DNA of 62,328 nucleotides from an uncultured Oscillospiraceae bacterium (lineage in GTDB: Bacteria; Bacillota; Clostridia; Oscillospirales; Acutalibacteraceae), in the NCBI GenBank assembly GCA_900545655.1, contig UQZY01000006.1, positions 1 to 62,328 of the forward strand, in the 5' to 3' direction. Made by a program: the position numbers and the translations under genes. The notes beneath the pieces are model-generated. The model searched no databases. It was not told the DNA's origin and was given only the letters and a program-made list of their open reading frames with translations. Positions 8,971 through 15,676 of this stretch are shown one piece after another (position 1 is the stretch's first letter; every line of letters begins with the position of its first letter).

Positions 8971-9168
8971 ATGAAGGTTACTTTAAATCCCGATGAGGAA
9001 ATTGTAAAAACGATTAAAGAGGGTCTTGAGCACACGGGCGGATATTGTCCATGTCGCCGAGAGAGAACAGAAGAAAATAAATGTATATGTGAAGAATTTC
9101 GTAATCAGATAAAGGATCCTGAGTTTGAGGGCTTCTGTCACTGTATGCTTTATTACAAGTCAAAATAA
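8971..9168 (+). CDS. Small ferredoxin-thioredoxin reductase catalytic-chain-like protein
   Basis: A 65-residue protein with three Cys-x-Cys pairs: CPC (26, 28), CIC (38, 40) and CHC (56, 58). This is the pattern of the FTR catalytic (beta) chain, which carries a [4Fe-4S] cluster next to a redox disulfide and passes electrons from ferredoxin to thioredoxin. The spacing is shorter than in plant FTR, as in many bacterial and archaeal homologues. RBS AAGGAGG is 6 bases before the ATG. A thioredoxin gene 22 bases downstream is the likely partner. Confidence 0.75.
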   Translation: MKVTLNPDEEIVKTIKEGLEHTGGYCPCRRERTEENKCICEEFRNQIKDPEFEGFCHCMLYYKSK

Positions 9169-9190
9169 TAATCGAAAGGAATTAAGAAAA

Positions 9191-9505
9191 ATGAGAGAAA
9201 TAACTAAAGACACTTTTTATAATGAAATATTACCCTCAAAGGGCGTTACCGTAATTGATTTTTTTGCAACATGGTGCGGACCCTGTAAAATGCTTTCACC
9301 GATTTTGGGTGAGCTTGCCGACGAATACGAAAACAAAGTGAACTTTTGCAAGGTAAATGTCGATGAAGAGGGTGAGCTTGCTCAACAGTTTAAAATCATG
9401 AGTATTCCCACGCTTATTTTCTTAAAAGACGGAGAAATAAAGGAAACTCTTGTCGGCTATCACGACAAAAAAGAAATCGTGGATATATTGGACTCAATGA
9501 AATAA
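9191..9505 (+). CDS. trxA: Thioredoxin
   Basis: A 104-residue single-domain thioredoxin with the active site WCGPC (Cys29, Cys32) and the cis-proline loop MSIPT. Start at ATG 9191; the upstream ATG would need an overlap with the FTR-like gene. It has no signal peptide, so it is cytoplasmic. As the last gene of the Rrf2 operon it is well placed to take electrons from the FTR-like protein and feed methionine sulfoxide or other disulfide repair. Confidence 0.92.
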   Translation: MREITKDTFYNEILPSKGVTVIDFFATWCGPCKMLSPILGELADEYENKVNFCKVNVDEEGELAQQFKIMSIPTLIFLKDGEIKETLVGYHDKKEIVDILDSMK

Positions 9506-9542
9506 AGACTGTTTGTAAGATGGTGTTTTTTGTTGTTTTTAC

Positions 9543-9571
9543 TTGAATGAAAAATAATAGCATGTTATAAT
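9543..9571 (+). promoter_or_regulatory. Sigma-A promoter for the FAD dehydrogenase gene
   Basis: TTGAAT at 9543-9548 and TATAAT at 9566-9571, spaced 17 bases, 49 bases before the ATG at 9620. Confidence 0.75.
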
Positions 9572-9619
9572 TTTATTTGTCTGCGTAATAGACTATTTTT
9601 TAAGTGAGGGAAACAACAA

Positions 9620-10984
9620 ATGCATTATGATGTTATAATTATCGGTGCCGGACCAGGTGGTATTTTTTCGGCTTTTGAGCTCATAAAAAAGAATCCGGAA
9701 TTAAAGGTTGCCGTATTCGAATCAGGGCATGAACTTAGTAAAAGAAAATGTCCGATTGACGGAGAAAAGATTAAATCATGTGTCAGCTGTAAGACATGCT
9801 CTATCATGAGCGGTTTTGGCGGTGCAGGAGCTTTTTCCGACGGCAAGTACAATATCACAAACGACTTCGGCGGAACACTTTATAAGTATATCGGAAAAAA
9901 ACAGGCGCTTGACCTAATGCGTTATGTTGATGAGATAAACGTTGAATACGGCGGTAAGGGTACAAAGCTTTATTCTACTGCGGGGACGACCTTCAAAAAG
10001 GTATGTATGCAGAACGACCTTCACCTTTTGGATGCCTCTGTAAGACATCTCGGAACGGACATAAATTATATCGTCCTTGAAAATCTTTACGGCTATCTGA
10101 AAGAAAAGGTTGATTTTTACTTTGACATTCTGGTAGAGGCCGTTTCGGTTACAGACTCCGGATACGGGATAAAAACTTCCGACAAATCCTTTACATGTAA
10201 GTATTGCATCATTTCTGTCGGAAGAAGCGGAAGCAAGTGGCTTGAAAAGATTTGCAGCGACCTTGATATCGACAGTGAATCAAACCGTGTAGACCTTGGT
10301 GTACGTGTTGAGCTTCCGGCGGAAATCTTTTCTCATATAACCGATGAACTTTATGAGAGCAAAATTGTCTATCGTACTCCGAAGTATGAGGACAAGGTAC
10401 GCACATTCTGTATGAATCCGAAAGGCGCAGTCGTAACTGAAAATACCAACGGAATTATAACCGTTAACGGTCACAGTTACGAAGACCCTTCAAAGCAAAC
10501 GCAAAACACCAACTTTGCGCTTCTTGTTTCAAAGCATTTTTCCGAGCCGTTCAAGGATTCAAACGGATACGGTGAGTCCATAGCCCGTCTTTCTAATATG
10601 CTGGGCGGCGGTGTTATCGTTCAGAGATTCGGAGACCTTATAAGAGGGCAGCGCTCAACAACACAAAGAATTGAGGAATCATTCGTTGTTCCTACGTTTA
10701 ACGCGACTCCGGGTGACTTGAGCCTTGTTCTTCCGAAAAGAATTCTTGACGGAATAATAGAGATGATTTACGCACTTGACAAGGTTGCACCGGGAACCGC
10801 AAATGATGACACACTTCTCTACGGTGTTGAAGTAAAGTTCTATAACATGGAGGTTTGTGTAGACGAAAACCTGGAGACAAAGCACGACGGACTTTACGTT
10901 ATTGGGGACGGAAGCGGAATAACTCATTCGCTTTCACATGCATCCGCAAGCGGTATATATGTAGCCAGAAAAATTGTTGAATAA
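9620..10984 (+). CDS. FAD-dependent dehydrogenase, COG2509 type
   Basis: A 454-residue flavoprotein. The N-terminal dinucleotide fold is IIGAGPGGIFSAFEL (residues 6-20) and the C-terminal FAD motif is GLYVIGDGSGITHSLSHA. A Cys-rich segment CVSCKTCSIMSGFGGAGAFSDGK follows the FAD motif, as in the COG2509 proteins widespread in Firmicutes and archaea. The reaction of this family is not firmly established; it is distantly related to geranylgeranyl reductases and succinate dehydrogenase-type flavoproteins. It has its own promoter and is probably monocistronic or loosely coupled to the glucosidase 38 bases downstream. Confidence 0.8.
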   Translation: MHYDVIIIGAGPGGIFSAFELIKKNPELKVAVFESGHELSKRKCPIDGEKIKSCVSCKTCSIMSGFGGAGAFSDGKYNITNDFGGTLYKYIGKKQALDLMRYVDEINVEYGGKGTKLYSTAGTTFKKVCMQNDLHLLDASVRHLGTDINYIVLENLYGYLKEKVDFYFDILVEAVSVTDSGYGIKTSDKSFTCKYCIISVGRSGSKWLEKICSDLDIDSESNRVDLGVRVELPAEIFSHITDELYESKIVYRTPKYEDKVRTFCMNPKGAVVTENTNGIITVNGHSYEDPSKQTQNTNFALLVSKHFSEPFKDSNGYGESIARLSNMLGGGVIVQRFGDLIRGQRSTTQRIEESFVVPTFNATPGDLSLVLPKRILDGIIEMIYALDKVAPGTANDDTLLYGVEVKFYNMEVCVDENLETKHDGLYVIGDGSGITHSLSHASASGIYVARKIVE

Positions 10985-11022
10985 ATTTGGAGAGTTAAAA
11001 ATTTTAAATGGGAGGGCTATAG

Positions 11023-13503
11023 ATGATAAGGTATATCAGACATAATTTTGATAACACAGTAACCGACAGGGAAATCAGGCATAAAGAAATTGCTTACAGG
11101 GCAGCTTGTGAAGGTATTGTACTTCTTGAAAACAACGGAGCACTTCCTCTTAAATCACAAAAAGTCGCACTGTTCGGAATCGGTGCAAGCCAGACGATAA
11201 AAGGCGGCACCGGCTCCGGAGAGGTAAATGAGAGACACAGTGTAAGTATCTATGAGGGAATGAAAAATGCCGGTTTTACCGTTACCTCTGAAGCATGGAT
11301 TGAAAGATATGACAAGCTCTATGAGGAAATAAAAAACGGTGGTTCCGATAAGTTTACTGATGCCTTAAAAAAAGGTAAGGTCGGAGATATCATGGCTCTC
11401 TTTATGGGTACGGCAGATTATCCGTATCTTGATGTTACAGATGAGGACATGAAGGCTGCACCTGCGGACACAGCATTTTTTGTAGTCAGCCGTCAGGCAG
11501 GTGAGGGTGCTGACAGAAGAATAGAAAAAGGTGAAAATGATCTTTCGCCTGAAGAGATATCAACTCTTCAGAGAATGATTAAGATCTATAAAAATGTTGT
11601 TCTTGTCATCAATATCGGCTCGAGCCTTGATATGTCTTTTCTTGATAAAACTCCCGGACTCGGCGCAGTTGTCTACTTCTGCCAGCAGGGAACGGAAGGC
11701 GGACATGCTTTTGCGGATATTGTTTCCGGAAAGGTTAATCCATCGGGTAAACTTACGGACACATGGGCAAAAAAGTATTCGGACATTCCGTTTTCAGACG
11801 AATATTCTTATCTGAACGGAAACCTCAAAAATGAATACTATAAAGAGGGGCTTCTTGTCGGTTATCGTTACTTTGATTCCTACAAAATAGAGCCTCAGTA
11901 TCCGTTTGGATACGGACTTTCATATACAACCTTTGCTATTAAAACAACAGATGTTACTCTTGACAAGACAGTTGTAAGTGTCTGTGTAGACGTTACCAAT
12001 ACGGGCTCTGTTTCGGGTAAGGAGGTTGTTCAGGTTTACCTTTCTGCTCCGAACGGCGTCCTTAAAAAAGAGTATAAATCACTTGTTGCATTTAAAAAGA
12101 CCGGAGTGATTGAACCCGGAAATAGTGAGCATCTCATTCTTACATTTGACCTCTATGATTGCGCAAGCTATCAGGAATTCGGTGCGAGAAATATTTTGGA
12201 TTCGGGAGATTACATCATAAAGGTCGGAAATTCATCTGCAAATACGGTTAACACTGCAGTTCTCACACTTGATAGATTGGTTGTTACCGAGCAGCTTAAA
12301 AATATCTGTTCGGTCATTCATGATTTTACCGAAATGGATTTACCGGAGCGGCCGTATGAAGACCTTTCACAGGTTCCGCATATTTCAGTGAATCCGGATG
12401 ATTTTGAAACTATAATTCACGATTACAGTGCACCGAAGCCGTATCATGACCCGGAAGTAGACGCTGTTATGGACAAGCTTTCCTTTGCGGACAAGACAGT
12501 TATTTGTATCGGCGCCGGTATGATGAACGGCAACCGCGTTATAAAAATTGAAGGCGCGGTCGGGCATTCAACCTCAAAGATGATGAAAAAAGCCGGACTT
12601 CCGTCTGTTGAATTTGCAGACGGCCCTGCCGGAATTCGTCTAACAAGATTTTCAGGCGTTTATCCAAACGGCAAGGTAAAAATGCTTGAGGGCTTTATGG
12701 CCGGAATAAATTATTTACCGAAAACGATTAAGAAGTTTATATTTGCAGATCCGAATAAGTCAAGAGTTGCCTATCAGTATACAACGGCATTTCCTGTTGA
12801 GGTTGCACAGGCTCAGACATGGAACACAGAGCTTCTACATGAGATAGGTGTTGCGGTTTCAAATGAAATGGTTGAATTCGGAATAACATACTGGCTTGCT
12901 CCCGCACTTAACATACACAGAAATCCTCTTTGCGGGCGTAACTTTGAATATTATTCCGAAGACCCGTTCCTTACCGGTAAATGCGCGGCGGCAATTATCT
13001 CCGGTGTTCAGACCATTCCGGGCAACTATGTTGCGGCTAAACATTACTGCTGTAACAACCAGGAGGATTCCAGAAACTTTGTATCTTCAAATCTCACCGA
13101 GCGTACATTGCGTGAAATCTACCTTAAAGGCTTCGGAATTGCGGTAAAGGAAGCAAAGTGTTCCGGTATAATGACAAGCTACAATAAAGTCAACGGCGTT
13201 AACCCACCGAACTCATACGACCTTTGTACGACGGTGCTTCGTAACGAGTGGGGCTTTGACGGTGTTGTAATGACTGACTGGTTCGGCAGTGTAATTTCAG
13301 GAAGTCCGATTCTTTCTATGAAGGCAGGAAATGATATTGGCATGCCGGGACTTCCCACACAGGCACTTCAGATTCTTATAGGGACTAAACTTTCTTTTGT
13401 TCATGAAATTGATGTTGACAGATGCTGCAGAAATATCGTACGGCAAATTCTGCACAGTAATGCCGTAGCTCAGATAAAAGAAGGAAAGTTCACAAAAAAA
13501 TAA
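11023..13503 (+). CDS. GH3 beta-glucosidase with swapped domain order
   Basis: An 826-residue glycoside hydrolase family 3 enzyme, no signal peptide, so intracellular. The order is permuted: the GH3 C-terminal alpha/beta domain comes first (ACEGIVLLENNGALPL, then a LFGIGA strand), a fibronectin-III-like domain follows (about 310-415), and the (alpha/beta)8 catalytic domain is last. The catalytic nucleophile is the Asp of VVMTDWFG (about residue 753); substrate-binding KHYCCNNQE and SYNKVNG are present. This arrangement is known in Ruminococcus and Butyrivibrio glucosidases. Likely cleaves imported beta-glucosides or cello-oligomers; exact specificity cannot be read. Confidence 0.88.
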   Translation: MIRYIRHNFDNTVTDREIRHKEIAYRAACEGIVLLENNGALPLKSQKVALFGIGASQTIKGGTGSGEVNERHSVSIYEGMKNAGFTVTSEAWIERYDKLYEEIKNGGSDKFTDALKKGKVGDIMALFMGTADYPYLDVTDEDMKAAPADTAFFVVSRQAGEGADRRIEKGENDLSPEEISTLQRMIKIYKNVVLVINIGSSLDMSFLDKTPGLGAVVYFCQQGTEGGHAFADIVSGKVNPSGKLTDTWAKKYSDIPFSDEYSYLNGNLKNEYYKEGLLVGYRYFDSYKIEPQYPFGYGLSYTTFAIKTTDVTLDKTVVSVCVDVTNTGSVSGKEVVQVYLSAPNGVLKKEYKSLVAFKKTGVIEPGNSEHLILTFDLYDCASYQEFGARNILDSGDYIIKVGNSSANTVNTAVLTLDRLVVTEQLKNICSVIHDFTEMDLPERPYEDLSQVPHISVNPDDFETIIHDYSAPKPYHDPEVDAVMDKLSFADKTVICIGAGMMNGNRVIKIEGAVGHSTSKMMKKAGLPSVEFADGPAGIRLTRFSGVYPNGKVKMLEGFMAGINYLPKTIKKFIFADPNKSRVAYQYTTAFPVEVAQAQTWNTELLHEIGVAVSNEMVEFGITYWLAPALNIHRNPLCGRNFEYYSEDPFLTGKCAAAIISGVQTIPGNYVAAKHYCCNNQEDSRNFVSSNLTERTLREIYLKGFGIAVKEAKCSGIMTSYNKVNGVNPPNSYDLCTTVLRNEWGFDGVVMTDWFGSVISGSPILSMKAGNDIGMPGLPTQALQILIGTKLSFVHEIDVDRCCRNIVRQILHSNAVAQIKEGKFTKK

Positions 13504-13528
13504 AACTCAAAAAGAAAAGGTGTTATTC

Positions 13529-14611
13529 ATGTCTTCTAAGGCAAAAAAGATTTTAAAGATTGTTTTGATTATTTTACTTGTATTGGTTCTCATAGTAGGC
13601 GGCTATTTTGCCTACGTTATGATTGCTTATCACAGAATTGAGGATAAGCAGGTGCTTGAGGTAAACGATACAATAGGTAATACCGCTCAGGCAGACGAGG
13701 AATACAAGGTTATTTCATACAATATCGGCTTTGCTGCATACACTCCTGATTTCGGATTCTTTATGGACGGCGGAAAAGAAAGTCGTGCAAACTCCGAAGA
13801 GTCTGTGAAGAATGTTATAAGCGGAATCGGTGATTTTCTCAAGAAGGAGGACGCTGATTTTCTCTTTGTTGAAGAAGTAGATAAGGATGCAACCCGCAGT
13901 TATCACTATGACGAAGAGTCTGCGCTTAGAAAAACGTTGACGGGTTATGACTCTGTATTTACGGTAAACTACGACAGTCCGTATCTCTTTTATCCTGTTA
14001 CAAAGCCACACGGAAAATCCTATGCCGGCATGATGACTCTTTCAAAGTATAATATTCAAAGCAGTATGAGACGCAGCCTTCCCATAGAGGGCGGATTCAG
14101 AAAGCTTGTTGACCTAGACCGTTGCTATACCGTATCACGTGTACCCGTAAGCAACAGCAAAGACCTCGTTCTTTATACGCTTCATCTCTCTGCATATACC
14201 TCTGACGGAACTATTGCCACTGAACAGCTTCAAATGCTGATAAAGGATATGCAGGCTGAGTACAAAAAGGGAAATTATTGTATCGCCGGCGGTGACTTCA
14301 ATAAGGACCTTCTCGGTGATTCAAGTAAAATCTTCGGAAAAGACGGCTCGGAATACACATGGGCTCAGCCGATAGATGAAAAGCTCTTCAAGGGCACAAA
14401 TCTTCAGATTGTTGCTCCGCTTGATGCCGACAATCCCGTTCCGTCCTGCAGAAATGCTGACGGCCCTTATAACGACAAGCAGTTTGTTCTTACGGTTGAC
14501 GGCTTTATTGTTTCGGACAATGTAACGGTTACCGGAAGCAATGTATATGATCTCGGTTTCAAATATTCGGATCACAACCCGGTGTATATGACATTTAAAC
14601 TCAATAAATAA
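13529..14611 (+). CDS. Membrane-anchored endonuclease/exonuclease/phosphatase-family hydrolase
   Basis: Start at ATG 13529 with AAAAGG 8 bases upstream. A 360-residue protein with an N-terminal signal anchor (IVLIILLVLVLIVGGYFAYV) and an external EEP (DNase I-like) domain: KVISYNIGF, FVEEVD, a central LHLSAY, GGDFNKD and the terminal SDHNPVYM catalytic His motif. EEP enzymes hydrolyse phosphodiesters in nucleic acids, inositol phosphates or sphingomyelin; outside the cell a nuclease or phosphatase role is possible. It lies 25 bases after the glucosidase and may be co-transcribed. Confidence 0.8.
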   Translation: MSSKAKKILKIVLIILLVLVLIVGGYFAYVMIAYHRIEDKQVLEVNDTIGNTAQADEEYKVISYNIGFAAYTPDFGFFMDGGKESRANSEESVKNVISGIGDFLKKEDADFLFVEEVDKDATRSYHYDEESALRKTLTGYDSVFTVNYDSPYLFYPVTKPHGKSYAGMMTLSKYNIQSSMRRSLPIEGGFRKLVDLDRCYTVSRVPVSNSKDLVLYTLHLSAYTSDGTIATEQLQMLIKDMQAEYKKGNYCIAGGDFNKDLLGDSSKIFGKDGSEYTWAQPIDEKLFKGTNLQIVAPLDADNPVPSCRNADGPYNDKQFVLTVDGFIVSDNVTVTGSNVYDLGFKYSDHNPVYMTFKLNK

Positions 14612-14627
14612 AACATATGCTTTGGTT

Positions 14628-14664
14628 TGCCGGACGGTTTTATATGAGCCCTCCGGCATTCAAT
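14628..14664 (+). terminator. Probable terminator after the EEP hydrolase
   Basis: Hairpin arms TGCCGGA and TCCGGCA with a 17-base loop that can pair further (GG/CC), followed by an interrupted T-rich stretch. Weaker than the other terminators here. Confidence 0.5.
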
Positions 14665-14706
14665 TTGTGTTTTTGAATTTCTTTGCAAAAAAACTGAAAA
14701 TAAGGT

Positions 14707-14735
14707 TTGAAACGCGGCACTATGTATGTTATAAT
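14707..14735 (+). promoter_or_regulatory. Sigma-A promoter of the tRNA-Leu region
   Basis: TTGAAA at 14707-14712 and TATAAT at 14730-14735, 17-base spacer. The transcript would first run through the partial tRNA copy at 14776 and the palindromic insert, then the intact tRNA. Confidence 0.75.
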
Positions 14736-14765
14736 TTGTGAGTTGCTTACAAATGAAAAGCAAAT

Positions 14766-14797
14766 AAGTTAATATGCGGACGTGGCGGAATTGGCAG
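14766..14797 (+). repeat. Partial 5' copy of tRNA-Leu
   Basis: About 31 bases, from AGTTAATAT through the acceptor 5' strand GCGGACG to the D-arm GGCGGAATTGGCAG, are identical to the leader and 5' end of the intact tRNA at 14943. The copy then breaks off into unrelated sequence (TTTACTGCCGAACG). It cannot fold as a tRNA. The two copies are direct repeats 167 bases apart flanking the insert at 14798-14934. Confidence 0.85.
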
Positions 14798-14849
14798 TTT
14801 ACTGCCGAACGCTGCCTGTGGCAGATGAAGTGAAGGCTGTAAAGGCGCA

Positions 14850-14897
14850 GCGGTCAAAATTTTCAAGCGTGTAGCTTAAGAAAATTTTGGGAACCGC
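14850..14897. repeat. Long palindromic hairpin inside the insert upstream of tRNA-Leu
   Basis: Nested arms GCGGT/ACCGC, CAAAATTTTC/GAAAATTTTG and AAGC/GCTT around a GTGTA loop: a 19-bp interrupted stem. No T tract follows, so it is not an obvious terminator. It looks like a REP- or MITE-like unit sitting within the tRNA duplication. Confidence 0.7.
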
Positions 14898-14942
14898 AAG
14901 AGTCACGCGGTGCGCGTCTGCTAAAAAAATAAAAGTTAATAT

Positions 14943-15029
<87 letters not shown>

Positions 15030-15030
15030 A

Positions 15031-15060
15031 ACACCGAAGAATTACTCTTCGGTGTTTTTT
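15031..15060 (+). terminator. Terminator of tRNA-Leu
   Basis: Perfect hairpin ACACCGAAGA / TCTTCGGTGT with loop ATTAC, then six T. Confidence 0.9.
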
Positions 15061-15080
15061 ATGATGGGAGAGTAACCCAC

Positions 15081-15181
15081 ACTGTGTGGGTTCAAGGTAC
15101 GCGTTCTCTTCGCTACCGCCCAACCCTTTTGTCACTGCGTGACATTTCCCCTGATAGGGGAATAACCCATCGTCCGCACCA
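15081..15181 (+). repeat. Interrupted 3' copy of tRNA-Leu with palindromic insert
   Basis: ACTGTGTGGGTTCAAG (15081-15096) and CCCATCGTCCGCACCA (15166-15181) are the variable/T-arm and the acceptor end of the tRNA at 14943, separated by a 69-base insert. The insert holds two small palindromes, GTCAC-TGC-GTGAC and TTCCCCT-GAT-AGGGGAA. Its first bases (GGTTCAAGGTACGCGTT, 15089-15105) recur exactly at 7317-7333, so it belongs to a dispersed element. Confidence 0.8.
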
Positions 15182-15189
15182 AACAGTAT

Positions 15190-15238
15190 AAATCCGAACT
15201 CTAAACCAATCGGTGAAATGTTCGGATTTGTCTTTTTT
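15190..15238 (+). terminator. Second terminator of the tRNA region
   Basis: Arms AAATCCGAAC and GTTCGGATTT, 20-base loop, then TCTTTTTT. It ends the duplicated tRNA 3' unit. Confidence 0.8.
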
Positions 15239-15420
15239 ATATAGTATCAGAACATTGCTTAAAAACGCAAAAATTAAATTAGGAAGTTACTTATTATAAA
15301 AACAGAACTTAAAAACATCAGCGCTAATTGCAAAATTCATTATGATTGTTATATCAAAAAATGTCCAGATAATACAAACTTCAAAGAGTTGTTCTAAATC
15401 GTACAATATCATACAGTAGA

Positions 15421-15449
15421 TTCACAAACAATAAATCTTGTGTTATTAT
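15421..15449 (+). promoter_or_regulatory. Promoter of the HTH-helicase pair
   Basis: TTCACA at 15421-15426 and TATTAT at 15444-15449, 17-base spacer. Excludes any start before about 15456 for the HTH gene. The 180 bases before it (15240-15420) hold nothing recognisable. Confidence 0.55.
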
Positions 15450-15478
15450 ATAAAAAACATTATGTTTATGTGCTTTTT

Positions 15479-15664
15479 ATGGCTGAAATAGAAGACCGTT
15501 ATTATTCCATGCCTGAGTTTATGAAATATTTCAGAATCAGCATAGACACAGCGTTGCGTTGGATTTTCACAAAAGAGATGCCAGCGCATAAAGTCGGGAA
15601 GAAGTGGAAGTTCAATGTTTTCGAAATTGACAAATGGATAAATAGCGGCAATATGGAAGAATAA
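15479..15664 (+). CDS. Excisionase-like helix-turn-helix protein
   Basis: A 61-residue protein of the MerR-like/excisionase HTH_17 type: YYSMPEFMKYFRISIDTALRWI then a wing with AHKVGKKWKFNVFEIDKWI. Such proteins bind DNA as excision cofactors or small regulators. Start is ATG 15479 (a GTG at 15470 is the alternative); no good RBS is seen, so expression may be low or leaderless-like. It precedes the helicase by 12 bases and both are AT-rich compared with the flanks, suggesting one acquired unit beside tRNA-Leu. Confidence 0.7.
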   Translation: MAEIEDRYYSMPEFMKYFRISIDTALRWIFTKEMPAHKVGKKWKFNVFEIDKWINSGNMEE

Positions 15665-15676
15665 GAGGATTGTTTT

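Noticed and set aside
11023..13503. Domain-swapped GH3 as novel
   Set aside because: Permuted GH3 glucosidases are already described in rumen and gut Clostridia.
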